Assembly (NCBI GenBank): GCA_040901465.1
Contig: JBBDYN010000018.1
Span: 1-36,157 of the forward strand
Length of the DNA: 36,157 bases
Reading direction: 5' to 3'
Origin: JAUSIF01 sp040901465
Lineage (GTDB): Bacteria > Pseudomonadota > Alphaproteobacteria > Rhizobiales > Xanthobacteraceae
The position numbers were made by a program, and so were the translations under genes. Position 1 is the stretch's first letter. Each line of letters opens with the position of its first letter. The notes below the pieces were generated by a model. The model did not search any database and was not told the origin of the DNA. It saw only the letters and a program-made list of their open reading frames with translations. Below are positions 23,204 through 30,917 of this stretch, piece after piece.

Positions 23204-23836
23204 CTAATTCGGGCGCGGCGGCGGCTCGGTCGCCTTGAAGCTCGACCGCTGCGCGTGCCGGTCGAAGAAGGTCGAAAGACTTTTTGCCTTGGCGACCAGC
23301 GGCCCGCCTTCGGGCGTCTGCTTCAGATAGGCGATGATCGGCAGCAAATAGATGTCCGCGATCGTGAGCTTGCCGCCGACGAGATGACCGGTTTCGGCGA
23401 GCGCCTGATCGAGTACGTCGATCTCGCGCGCGAGCTCGGGCTGCATGGCCTCGATTGCGGCGCGGTCGGGCTTCTTGTCAGGCGTCTTCGGGAACAGATA
23501 GCTGAATAGATAGCGGCGGATCATCAGCGGATCCGTCACCGTGTTGACGTACGAGATCCACATCTCCACTTCGCGGTCGCCCTTCTTGTCGCGCGGCGTG
23601 AGCGGCGGGCCGTCGAAATGAGTGTCGATATAGTGCGCGATCGCGCTCGATTCGAACATGGTCACGTCGCCGTGCCGCATGACCGGCACTTTGCCCGCGG
23701 GATGGATTGCCTTCACTTCCGGGCTATGAGGCGGCGCGACGATGAATTCATAGGGCGCGCCTTTCTCGTGCGCGACCATGCGGACGATGCGCGTGTAGGT
23801 GGATGGCGGGGCACCGAGAATCTGCAAAGTAGCCAT
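23204..23836 (-). CDS. Glutathione S-transferase family protein
   Basis: A 210-residue GST. The N-terminal domain starts with LQILGAPPSTYTRIVRMVAHEKG and carries the GKVPVMRHGD and ESSAIAHYID motifs (cis-Pro and glutathione-binding Ser). The C-terminal domain ends its helical core with VGGKLTIADIYLLPII, the GST N-capping motif. GGAGG precedes the ATG. It lies 33 nt after the SRPBCC gene on the same strand, making it the third gene of an arsR-headed operon. Confidence 0.88.
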   Translation of the reverse strand: MATLQILGAPPSTYTRIVRMVAHEKGAPYEFIVAPPHSPEVKAIHPAGKVPVMRHGDVTMFESSAIAHYIDTHFDGPPLTPRDKKGDREVEMWISYVNTVTDPLMIRRYLFSYLFPKTPDKKPDRAAIEAMQPELAREIDVLDQALAETGHLVGGKLTIADIYLLPIIAYLKQTPEGGPLVAKAKSLSTFFDRHAQRSSFKATEPPPRPN

Positions 23837-23869
23837 GTCAATTCCTCCCGATTCATTTCGGCGTGTCGT

Positions 23870-24322
23870 TCAGTTCTTTTTGGCGAGATGGTTTGCGAGC
23901 GAGTTGAAACTCGATTCCCAGCCCTGGCCGTGGCGGTCGCGATGGACGGTCTCGGCGAAGACCGACTGCACGAGCGTGAGCTTCGTGTTCTTGCCGGCCG
24001 GCTCGAACGTGACCGTCACCTCGGTCTCGTGGCCGCGCGAGCCATCTTCCTGTTTCCAGGCCCAGGTGAAGACGAGCCGCTTGTTCTTTTCGATTGTGCG
24101 ATAGACGCCGCTCACCTCGGGCTTGTTGCCGTCGGGAAGCTGCATCACCGTGCGCCACTTCCCGCCCGGCCGCACGTCCATGGAATATTCCGGGATCGTC
24201 ACGCCTTCGGGTCCCCACCAGTCGGCGAGACGCTCGGGCGTAACGAAGGCGTCGAACACTTCTTCCACCGGCGCGTTGACGACGCGCTCGATCCGCAGCG
24301 TGCGGTCGGCATCCGAGCTCAA
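23870..24322 (-). CDS. SRPBCC (AHSA1/START) domain protein, TTG start, coupled to arsR
   Basis: A 150-residue protein of the activator-of-Hsp90-like SRPBCC family. The domain runs from RTLRIERVVNAPVEEVFDAF through ERLADWWGPEG, VRPGGKWRTVM and KRLVFTWAWKQ to a final helix GWESSFNSLANHL. The start is assigned to TTG at 24322, because GGAGG lies 6 nt upstream and the TTGA overlaps the arsR stop, giving translational coupling. No ATG in frame stands near the domain start. This arsR plus SRPBCC pairing is very common in alphaproteobacteria; the ligand is unknown. Confidence 0.85.
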   Translation of the reverse strand: MSSDADRTLRIERVVNAPVEEVFDAFVTPERLADWWGPEGVTIPEYSMDVRPGGKWRTVMQLPDGNKPEVSGVYRTIEKNKRLVFTWAWKQEDGSRGHETEVTVTFEPAGKNTKLTLVQSVFAETVHRDRHGQGWESSFNSLANHLAKKN

Positions 24323-24642
24323 TTGCGCCTCCGTTTTTCGACCATGCGCTCGAGCCGATCGAGCGAGGCGGTCCAGAACGAGCGATAGATCTTCATCCAT
24401 TCATCGAGGTCGCGCATGGCCTGCGCGCGGACGCGATAGCGACGCCATTGGCGGTCGATGCGACGCTCGAGGATCCCCGCCTCCTCCAATACGCGGATGT
24501 GGCGCGAGATCGCAGGCAGCGTAAGCGGCAGTGGCTTGGCGATCTCGCCGACCGAGCGTTCGCCCTCGCGCAGGAGCCGCTCGACGATGGCGAGCCGCGT
24601 GGGATCAGCGAGCGCGCCGAAGAGGGATGGTAGTGCGGCCAT
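24319..24642 (-). CDS. ArsR family winged-helix transcriptional regulator
   Basis: A 107-residue repressor-type regulator. The winged-helix domain spans residues 5-85: FGALADPTRLAIVERLL, SVGEIAKPLPLTLPAISRHI (recognition helix), LEEAGILERRI (wing). No Cys cluster is present, so it is not a typical metal sensor. The C-terminal part WMKIYRSFWTASLDRLERM is the dimerisation helix of the SRPBCC-linked subfamily. It heads the operon arsR-SRPBCC-GST. A perfect palindrome lies 27 nt upstream of its start. Confidence 0.92.
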   Translation of the reverse strand: MAALPSLFGALADPTRLAIVERLLREGERSVGEIAKPLPLTLPAISRHIRVLEEAGILERRIDRQWRRYRVRAQAMRDLDEWMKIYRSFWTASLDRLERMVEKRRRN

Positions 24643-24668
24643 AAAAGCCTCCGCTTGAGCCGTACGTT

Positions 24669-24688
24669 ATTTAACCGAACTGTTAAAT
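24669..24688. promoter_or_regulatory. Probable ArsR operator
   Basis: A perfect inverted repeat, ATTTAAC (24669-24675) and GTTAAAT (24682-24688), with a 6-nt spacer. It is a conspicuous AT-rich palindrome in an otherwise GC-rich intergenic region, placed 27 nt upstream of arsR and 62 nt upstream of the divergent nitrilase. It probably mediates autoregulation and might also control the nitrilase gene. Confidence 0.7.
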
Positions 24689-24749
24689 GAAAGCGGCCGC
24701 AGCGTCAAGCCTGCGGCGCGGCTATAGTGCCGCGATTCGGGAGGCATTC

Positions 24750-25691
24750 ATGGCGGGCAAGGTGGCGGTGGTGCAGAAGCCGCCGGTGACGCTCGACCGC
24801 ACGGCCACGATCGCGCAGGTCGTGGCGGATATCGGCGAGGCGGCGGCGAACGGCACGGCGCTCATTGTGTTTCCGGAAGCCTACGTGCCGGGCTATCCGG
24901 CCTGGGTGTGGCGCGTACAGCCGGGCCGCGACATGTCGTTGTCGAGCCAAATCCACAATCGTCTGCGCGAAAACGCAGTCGATCTTTCCTCCGATCATCT
25001 CGCGCCGGTCTACGAGGCCGCGTGGAAGCACAAGATGACGGTCGTGCTCGGCATCCACGAGCTAGATTTCGAATTCAGCGGCTCGACCTTGTTCAACACC
25101 GTGGTCGTGATCGGGCCGGACGGCGCGATCCTCAACCGCCACCGCAAGCTGATGCCGACCAATCCGGAGCGGATGGTGTGGGGCTTCGGCGATGCGCGCG
25201 GCTTGAAAGTCGTGGACACGCCGGTCGGGCGGCTCGGCGTGCTCATCTGCTGGGAAAATTACATGCCGCTCTCGCGCTACGCGCTCTACGCGCAGAACAT
25301 GGAAATCCTGGTCGCGCCGACCTGGGATTGCGGCGACGAGTGGATCGCGACCATGAAGCACATCGCGCGCGAAGGGGGCTGCTGGGTGATCGGTGCGGGC
25401 ACCGCGATGCAGGGCAAGGATCTACCCTCGGGTTTTCCCGAGCGCGAGAAAGTGGTCGACGAGGAGGATTGGCTTTGCGACGGCGACGCGGTGCTCGTGC
25501 GGCCGTTCGGAAAGATCACGGCCGGGCCGCTGCACCGGGAACGGGGCGTTCTCTACGGCGAGATCGAGCGCGAGGCCGCGGCGCGGTCACGCCGGACGCT
25601 CGACGTCACCGGACATTATTCGCGGCCGGATATTTTCCGGTTGCAAGTCAGCCGCGCGGCCATGCCGCCGGTGGAATTTCACGACGAGTAG
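24750..25691 (+). CDS. Nitrilase (carbon-nitrogen hydrolase family)
   Basis: A 313-residue nitrilase-superfamily branch 1 enzyme. The catalytic triad is Glu43 (FPEAYVPGYP), Lys134 (HRKLMPTNPER) and Cys168 (LICWENYMP). The LICWEN and APTWDCGDEWIATMKHIA motifs point to nitrile-to-acid hydrolases or cyanide hydratases rather than amidases. GGGAGG precedes the ATG at 24750. It is divergent from the ArsR operon and converges on the SGNH gene. Substrate preference (aliphatic, aryl or cyanide) is not readable. Confidence 0.92.
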   Translation: MAGKVAVVQKPPVTLDRTATIAQVVADIGEAAANGTALIVFPEAYVPGYPAWVWRVQPGRDMSLSSQIHNRLRENAVDLSSDHLAPVYEAAWKHKMTVVLGIHELDFEFSGSTLFNTVVVIGPDGAILNRHRKLMPTNPERMVWGFGDARGLKVVDTPVGRLGVLICWENYMPLSRYALYAQNMEILVAPTWDCGDEWIATMKHIAREGGCWVIGAGTAMQGKDLPSGFPEREKVVDEEDWLCDGDAVLVRPFGKITAGPLHRERGVLYGEIEREAAARSRRTLDVTGHYSRPDIFRLQVSRAAMPPVEFHDE

Positions 25692-25697
25692 AATTTT

Positions 25698-25715
25698 CCG
25701 CGCCTGCTAGCGCGG
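25698..25715. terminator. Short hairpin between nitrilase and SGNH gene
   Basis: CCGCGC (25698-25703) pairs with GCGCGG (25710-25715) around a 6-nt loop containing part of the SGNH stop codon. It fills the 15-nt gap between convergent genes. It is a short stem without a good T run, so termination is only possible. Confidence 0.35.
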
Positions 25716-26552
25716 CGCTGAGACGTGCGTGACGGGATCGCTGCCGGCCGCCGGTCCCTTGGGGCGGCTGACAACTTCCTTCGCGGGCTCGCCGGCGGGC
25801 GGACTGATCGCGGCTTTCAACGCGGTCGCGAGGCTGGCCGCGAAGCAGCCGTAGCTCCAGTCGTTCATGTGGAAGAGGTCGGGCGAGAGAATGTCCGCGA
25901 ACGCGATCTCGCGCACCTCGTGCCAATATTCCATCAGCGCGAAACGGCGGAAGACGGGTACGCCGGCGTCGTCGGCGAGCTTCGCGAGCAGCGCCACCAT
26001 GGGCCTCGCGTCCGGGTCACGCAGCACCTTCGGGGCGAATTGAGGGTCGATCAGCACCGCGTCGGCGCCGCCCTCGCGGATGCGCCGCAGGCCCTCGCGG
26101 ATGATCACGGCTTGCGGGCCAACACCCTGTTCGCGCAGGAGCGCGTTGGTGCCGACCTGCCAGAGGACGAGGTCGGGTTTTTCCGAAACCATTTCACGGC
26201 CGATGCGTACGAGCATCTCGATCGCATCCTCGCCGCCAATGCCGTGGTTCAGCACGCGGAGACGCGCATTCGGCAAAAGCCTATGCAGCTCGGCCTCAAG
26301 CCGGCTCGGATAATTGAATTCAATGCGGCTCGCGCCGGTGCCCGCGGTGGAAGACGAGCCGATCGCGAGGATGGTCACCGGATCGCCATGGGCGAGGCGC
26401 GTGGAGAAATGATTCAACGGCCGTGCCAGGTGCGTGAGTTTGACCGCGTCGCCGCAGGCGATCCGGGACGGCCCGGCTGTCCCCACTGTCGCGGTGAGCG
26501 AGAGAATTCCGGCCGCGGCAAAGGCCACGGTCGAAGTCCGGAAAAAATTCAT
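25707..26552 (-). CDS. SGNH/GDSL hydrolase, exported, active-looking
   Basis: A 281-residue exported hydrolase. The signal peptide covers residues 1-25 (ending TVGTAG). SGNH blocks: I, AIGSSSTAG with Ser67 at the GDS nucleophile position; II, NHGIGGEDA; III, WQVGTNAL with Asn136 as oxyanion residue; V, DLFHMND with Asp225 and His228. The set is complete, so it should be a serine esterase, possibly a glycan O-deacetylase. Its ATG overlaps the stop of the upstream SGNH gene as ATGA. It is the last gene of the coupled three-gene operon headed by an OpgC-like acyltransferase. The C-terminal 25 residues are Pro/Ala-rich and probably disordered. Confidence 0.87.
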   Translation of the reverse strand: MNFFRTSTVAFAAAGILSLTATVGTAGPSRIACGDAVKLTHLARPLNHFSTRLAHGDPVTILAIGSSSTAGTGASRIEFNYPSRLEAELHRLLPNARLRVLNHGIGGEDAIEMLVRIGREMVSEKPDLVLWQVGTNALLREQGVGPQAVIIREGLRRIREGGADAVLIDPQFAPKVLRDPDARPMVALLAKLADDAGVPVFRRFALMEYWHEVREIAFADILSPDLFHMNDWSYGCFAASLATALKAAISPPAGEPAKEVVSRPKGPAAGSDPVTHVSAPR

Positions 26553-27313
26553 CGGCCGGTGCCCTTGAATTCGTCCAGCGATGCGCCGCGTGCGACAAAG
26601 TCGGCCAGGAGATTTCCAATGCACATATGAACTTTTTCAAACAATCCGTCGTTCTTCAGCGAGGTGAGATCGAAGGCGCCGCTGTCGCTCCAATAGCGCA
26701 TGATTTCGTAGCGGCTAAATAGCGGCACGTCCATGGTCTCGGCAAGCCAGCGCATTTGGGCAAGGTAATTGGGGGTATCGATCAGCCGGTCGGTGCGAGG
26801 GCTGTATTGCATGTCGACAATCACGGCGTCGGCGCCGCTCTTGAGCACGGTCGCAATGCCGCGGCGCAGGGTGTCGGCGAAATCGTCGGCCTCGACCCCG
26901 AGATAGGCGTCGGCGGTACCGGCCTGCCAGATCACCAATGCCGGTTGAAACTCGGCGAGCATCTCCGACAGCTTGGGCAGCGTATCGGCCACGGAACGGC
27001 GCGGCGCGGCGCGAACGACGAGGTGAATATCCAAACCAGGCAGCCGCTGGCGCAACGCATCTTCGAAAACGGACGGGTACGAGCGCAATCCTTTGGCGGC
27101 GCCGGTCTGCGACGGCGAACCGGAGATGAGGAGAATCTCGAGCTTGCGGTCGCGCTTTGCCGCGATCGTCGCGCGCGGCAATTGGGCGAGCGGTTCGACC
27201 AGGAAGGCGGGAACGATGCAATGCTCATCGGTGGCAGCGGTTGCCACCGGCGCAAGCGCGAGGAATGCCGCCAGCGCGGCACCAGCCCTCATGGTCGTGA
27301 CCCCCCAGCTCAT
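26549..27313 (-). CDS. SGNH-fold protein with degenerate active site, exported
   Basis: A 254-residue paralogue of the following SGNH protein. The signal peptide ends at VATAA (about residue 27). The fold is kept, but the catalytic blocks are changed: block I is ISGSPSQTG, with Pro67 where the nucleophile Ser should be; block II has lost its glycines (AAPRRSVAD); block III is WQAGTADAY, with Ala in place of the oxyanion Asn; block V is EKVHM, with Glu for Asp, while His stays. It is therefore unlikely to be a standard serine esterase. It starts at ATG 27313, overlapping the acyltransferase stop as ATGA. An internal ATG at 27292 is possible but breaks the coupling. Confidence 0.82.
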   Translation of the reverse strand: MSWGVTTMRAGAALAAFLALAPVATAATDEHCIVPAFLVEPLAQLPRATIAAKRDRKLEILLISGSPSQTGAAKGLRSYPSVFEDALRQRLPGLDIHLVVRAAPRRSVADTLPKLSEMLAEFQPALVIWQAGTADAYLGVEADDFADTLRRGIATVLKSGADAVIVDMQYSPRTDRLIDTPNYLAQMRWLAETMDVPLFSRYEIMRYWSDSGAFDLTSLKNDGLFEKVHMCIGNLLADFVARGASLDEFKGTGR

Positions 27314-28440
27314 CGGGTCGCCGGCTGTTTTGGAACCCGCCGGTCGAGGCTTTTGTACCACGACATTAGTGCAGCGAGTCCTACCATGATCGCGAGGCCA
27401 AAGAGGCTTACCGCCACCTGCATGGCCAAAGTCCCGGAAACCTCGATGAGCAGGAAACCACCCATTAACGATAGGAAAACGCCGAGACAGAAGATTTCGA
27501 GCGAGTGCCGGCCGCACATGATCACCGGCTGCGCCCATGGAGTGCGCAGGAAGGCGGCGTCCCGGGGGACGAAGCGCACGACCAGGATGGTGAGCGCCAG
27601 AAAATGCGCAAGCCGCAGCGGGGACAGGCCGGACTTGTCGAGCGGAAAAATAAGCAGCCATTCCGGTAGCAAACGTACCGATTCCGGAAACACGCGGGTG
27701 ATGGAAAGCGCAAAAGCGAGCAAGAGATAGACGACGCAGATCGCGAAGACCGTGTTCGATTGGTAGAGCGGCCGCACCCAAGTCGCGCCGCCGACGGCGC
27801 ACCAGGCGCCGAGAAAAAACAGCAACTGCCAGGCGAACGGATTGAAGAACCAATCCTGTTCCACCGGATAAAGCTTGAGGTTCAATCCTCCGAAATAGGC
27901 GGCCGACCAGATCGCGAGCGAAAAGGCGAACGCAAGCGGCGGCGAGCGAAGGATCAACCACAACATGATCGGCAATACGAGCATCAACAGGATGTAAAGC
28001 GGCAGTATGTTCACGTTGGCGAGCAGAAATCTCAGTCGCAGCACTTCGACGAGAATAATTTCCGGGCGTTGAAGAAAATGCAGGACGACCATCTCGTCGG
28101 CGAAGAGCGGGTTGTCGAAGTGATGTGCGACGTATGCGGTCTGTGCGATGTAAATGACGGAAAGGAAGACAAACGCGACGTAGAGCTGCCAGACGCGTTT
28201 CAGAATACGTGCGCTCGCGACCACGAAGCCGCGGTCGAGCATCACGCGCCCATAGACGAACGCGGCCGTGAAACCGGAGATGAACACGAAAATTTCTGCG
28301 GCGTCGCTGAACCCGTAATTGCGGATCGTCAGCCAGGACAGGCGGTTCGAGGGAATGTGATCGAGGAAAATGAACCAAAGCGAGAGACCGCGGAAAAAAT
28401 CGAGCCGCAGGTCACGGCCGGTGAGGGCGGCGGGAGGCAT
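27310..28440 (-). CDS. opgC: OpgC-domain membrane acyltransferase
   Basis: A 376-residue membrane protein with about ten hydrophobic segments, matching OpgC (PF10129). The N-terminal landmark is RDLRLDFFRGLSLWFIFLDH, with Asp27-His28 in the putative acyl-transfer site, followed by IRNYGFSDAAEIFVFISGFT and a late MCGRHSLEIFCLGVFLS segment. OpgC in Escherichia coli transfers succinyl groups to osmoregulated periplasmic glucans; relatives acylate other extracytoplasmic glycans. It heads an operon with two exported SGNH proteins via ATGA overlaps, which implies paired acylation and deacylation of one surface glycan. No glucan synthase genes are in the window. Confidence 0.88.
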   Translation of the reverse strand: MPPAALTGRDLRLDFFRGLSLWFIFLDHIPSNRLSWLTIRNYGFSDAAEIFVFISGFTAAFVYGRVMLDRGFVVASARILKRVWQLYVAFVFLSVIYIAQTAYVAHHFDNPLFADEMVVLHFLQRPEIILVEVLRLRFLLANVNILPLYILLMLVLPIMLWLILRSPPLAFAFSLAIWSAAYFGGLNLKLYPVEQDWFFNPFAWQLLFFLGAWCAVGGATWVRPLYQSNTVFAICVVYLLLAFALSITRVFPESVRLLPEWLLIFPLDKSGLSPLRLAHFLALTILVVRFVPRDAAFLRTPWAQPVIMCGRHSLEIFCLGVFLSLMGGFLLIEVSGTLAMQVAVSLFGLAIMVGLAALMSWYKSLDRRVPKQPATR

Positions 28441-28517
28441 GGGCGACTTTGGTCCGGAATCGGTGCGCAGACTCTATGGCAAGGCGCGGAAATTGATAAC
28501 GCCGCGGATCCGCGAAG

Positions 28518-29042
28518 TTATCCCTCCGGCGCGGCCGGGGAACCGGTTCCGGCCGCCTCCACGCCGGCGCCATCAACCGTGGCGTAATAGGGCTTGAGAT
28601 CGAGGAGCGGCGTGCCGTCGAGGCAGTCGAGGCCGGAGACGGTCAGACGGGTTCCCTCGATCTTCAGGAGCGGGACGACGGAGAGCGCGACGGGATTGGG
28701 CCGCGCCGGCGAGCGCAGGGCAAACGTGCCGCGCGGCTCGCCAAGATGTCGCGGCACCTGCAACACGAGATCGCGGCGGGCGCGGTCCATGAAGTAGAGC
28801 ACCACGAGGTGCGAAAGGCGTTCGAGCCCGGAGAGCGCCACGCGAAAGCGGGCGTCCACTTCGATGGTGCAGATGGCGCCCCTGGCCTCCCGGGGGTTCT
28901 TCGGGCACTCGGCGCGGTTCTTCCAGGGGGTGTGGATCGTGCCGATGAAATAGAGGCCGGCGTTGAAGTCCGCGGGCAGGTCGATTGCGACCTCGCCCGG
29001 GCGCTTTCCAAACGGATCATCGGGTTCGGGCTCATGGGACAT
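28518..29042 (-). CDS. trmO: tRNA (N6-threonylcarbamoyladenosine(37)-N6)-methyltransferase TrmO (TsaA/YaeB domain)
   Basis: A 174-residue protein of the TsaA/TrmO beta-barrel family. Landmarks are YFIGTIHTPWKNRAECPKN near the N-terminus, GLERLSHLVVLYFMDRARR, RGTFALRSPARPNPVALSVV and DCLDGTPLLDLKPY, which form the S-adenosylmethionine and tRNA site. TrmO methylates t6A at position 37 of threonine tRNA. It is shorter than the E. coli protein (about 235 residues) because it lacks the C-terminal domain, as is usual in many other bacteria. The ATG at 29042 is chosen because upstream codons read as unlikely Arg-rich sequence. Confidence 0.88.
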   Translation of the reverse strand: MSHEPEPDDPFGKRPGEVAIDLPADFNAGLYFIGTIHTPWKNRAECPKNPREARGAICTIEVDARFRVALSGLERLSHLVVLYFMDRARRDLVLQVPRHLGEPRGTFALRSPARPNPVALSVVPLLKIEGTRLTVSGLDCLDGTPLLDLKPYYATVDGAGVEAAGTGSPAAPEG

Positions 29043-29162
29043 GAGCCGAGGGTAGCAGACCGGCCGGTCCCGGAATCGGAAGCGCCGGAGGGGCTGTTCC
29101 CTCCGGCGCCTATTCCGCTCATCGCTGCCAGGCTTTGGGAGCCTGGCGGCCAATGAATTAGC

Positions 29163-29246
29163 TCAGAACATGCCGAGCAGGATTGCCCCCACGAATACGA
29201 AGGCGGCGCAGATCGCCAGCACGTTGATCCTTTGGGCGAGATCCAA
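29163..29246 (-). CDS. 27-residue single-pass membrane peptide, TTG start
   Basis: Reads as DLAQRINVLAICAAFVFVGA (after the start Met), then ILLGMF and TGA. It has one hydrophobic segment, with a charged N-terminus. TTG is the start; a GGAG lies 8 nt upstream on the minus strand. I recall near-identical small membrane proteins annotated as hypothetical in Hyphomicrobiales, which supports it, but I cannot check. It is too short for standard gene callers. Function unknown. Confidence 0.55.
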   Translation of the reverse strand: MDLAQRINVLAICAAFVFVGAILLGMF

Positions 29247-29570
29247 TGGTCTTGCTCCTGGGTCGTTGAGCCTGCGAGGAGGGAACGTAGGGGTTGGGGG
29301 CAACGCGGCAAGTGGCCTTTATTGTGCATCGCAGCGCGAATATCGGGCTTTTACGACGCCGTCGGCAAATTGTCGTTATGTCGTCATGCGGTGACGCAGC
29401 AGCGCTGCACAAAATAGATGCAGCAACGGTGCTGAATTACCGGAAAATCTTGTGGATCAAATCGGGCGAGATCGCGGCGCGGCAAGCGGCGGCGCGGCGC
29501 GCATGATTGAGCGCGCGTTAACGAACTTCATTGATCCCGCCTTAAGCGCGCCGCTCGCATTTTCCGGGTC
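29247..29570. other. Intergenic region without recognised gene
   Basis: It lies between the minus-strand membrane peptide and the plus-strand extensin-like gene, so it should hold divergent promoters. It is lower in GC than its neighbours around 29330-29450. No tRNA, repeat or clear operator is visible. Short open frames here have no ribosome binding site or recognisable content. Confidence 0.5.
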
Positions 29571-30803
29571 ATGGCGCGTGGTGTTGTCCGGTATCTCGTC
29601 ATCCCGATCGTCGCTTTTGGGCTCGTCGGCTGCCGCGTCTTCGATTACGAGGAGCGCGAACCTTGGCGCGCGGAAGCCGAAGAGCAATGCGTCGCGCAGC
29701 GCCTCGTGCAGTCTTCGCAATTCATGGAGCCGGAATCGGCGCTGAACGGCAACGGCGTCTGCGGCATGACGCGGCCGTTCAAGGTGGCGGCCGTGAGCGG
29801 CGGCTTCGTCGCGCTCGAGCCGAAGGCGACGCTCGCCTGTCCGCTGGTGGCGAACGTGGAAGGCTGGTTTCACGAGGCGATTCAGCCGGCGGCGATGGCC
29901 TGGTTCGGCTCGCCGGTGAGCGAGGTCAAGCAGATCTCGGCCTATTCCTGCCGCACCATGAACGGCCAGCCGGGTGCCGCGATCTCCGAACATGCTTTCG
30001 GTAACGCGCTCGACATTGCGAGCTTCCGTTTTGCCGATGGCCGCGAGCTGAAGGTGAAGGACGGGTGGAAGGGCCGGCCGGAAGAGCAGGGGTTTCTCCG
30101 CACGGTACATGCGGCGGCGTGCGAGCGCTTTTCGACGGTGCTCGCGCCCGGCGCCGACATGTTCCACTACGACCACATCCACGTCGATCTCGCGCGCCGC
30201 GCTTCCGGGCGCAACGTCTGCAAGCCCGAGCCGATGACGATCCGGCAGCCGGCGCCGCGCCTGCCGGAAAACGTGCCGGTCGCGCGCGCGGCGCCGGCGC
30301 CTTGGGCGCAGAATGCGCCGCAAGTTGCGGACGCTCGCGCGGCGTCGCCGTGGTCGCAGAATGCACCGCAGCCCGTCCAAGGTGCGATGGCCGGTCCGAT
30401 GGTGATCGAGCGCGAGCCGGCGATACGCGCGGCGGGCCCGCCGCTCGTGCTCGGCGGCCAGGCACCGCCGCCGCAATCGTTCAGCGCACAAGCGCCGCTC
30501 GCAGACCGGGTGCGGCAAGCGCTCGGCGCGCCGGCGCCGGCTCAGGCTCCCGTGCCGATGCAGGAGCCGCCCGGATATCCGACCGGCAAGCAGAATCCCT
30601 ATGGCCTCGTGCCGCCGGGCCGGATTCCGAATGCGCGATTGGGCGCGGACCCGGTCGTCACGGGATCGATTGGAAGTGCCGCGAAAAAATCCAGCACGGT
30701 CGGCGCCGACCTGATGAGTCCGGAATCGATCGCGGAGCAGAAGGCGAGCTCGGAGCCGGCGTCGGTGTTCAATCTGCCGCGGGGCAATCAACTTGCGCAG
30801 TGA
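29571..30803 (+). CDS. Extensin-like family lipoprotein (Extensin_like_C), probable envelope peptidase
   Basis: A 410-residue protein. A short signal sequence with lipobox LVGC (Cys21) predicts a lipoprotein. The Extensin_like_C domain (PF06904, about residues 40-215) contains GNGVCGMTRPFKV, TLACPLV, YSCRTMNGQPGAAISEHAFG (zinc-type His/Asp: SEHAFGNALDIASF) and HYDHIHVDL, a D-Ala-D-Ala peptidase-like metal site. The rest is a Pro/Ala/Gln-rich, probably disordered tail with a near repeat PWAQNAPQ/PWSQNAPQ. A role in peptidoglycan trimming is an inference from the motif. It converges on the oxoprolinase gene. Confidence 0.87.
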   Translation: MARGVVRYLVIPIVAFGLVGCRVFDYEEREPWRAEAEEQCVAQRLVQSSQFMEPESALNGNGVCGMTRPFKVAAVSGGFVALEPKATLACPLVANVEGWFHEAIQPAAMAWFGSPVSEVKQISAYSCRTMNGQPGAAISEHAFGNALDIASFRFADGRELKVKDGWKGRPEEQGFLRTVHAAACERFSTVLAPGADMFHYDHIHVDLARRASGRNVCKPEPMTIRQPAPRLPENVPVARAAPAPWAQNAPQVADARAASPWSQNAPQPVQGAMAGPMVIEREPAIRAAGPPLVLGGQAPPPQSFSAQAPLADRVRQALGAPAPAQAPVPMQEPPGYPTGKQNPYGLVPPGRIPNARLGADPVVTGSIGSAAKKSSTVGADLMSPESIAEQKASSEPASVFNLPRGNQLAQ

Positions 30804-30817
30804 GACGCGATTGGGTC

Positions 30818-30906
30818 GTCCTGGCCGGGCTTGTCCCGGCCATCCACGTCTTTATATCGCGGTACCGTCGTAAGACGTGGATGCCCGCGACAAGCGCGGG
30901 CATGAC
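30818..30906. repeat. Intergenic long palindrome, copy 3
   Basis: The third copy of the GTCnTGGCCGGGC family, ending GCGCGGGCATGAC; inner arms ATCCACGTCTT/AAGACGTGGAT. It lies between the convergent extensin-like and oxoprolinase genes, again in a position to act as a bidirectional terminator. Confidence 0.85.
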
Positions 30907-30917
30907 GTCGGTAGGCT

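Noticed and set aside
29457..30791. Minus-strand open frame of 444 codons opposite the extensin-like gene
   Set aside because: Arg-rich translation without domains; the plus strand has a lipobox, the family domain and a peptidase metal site.
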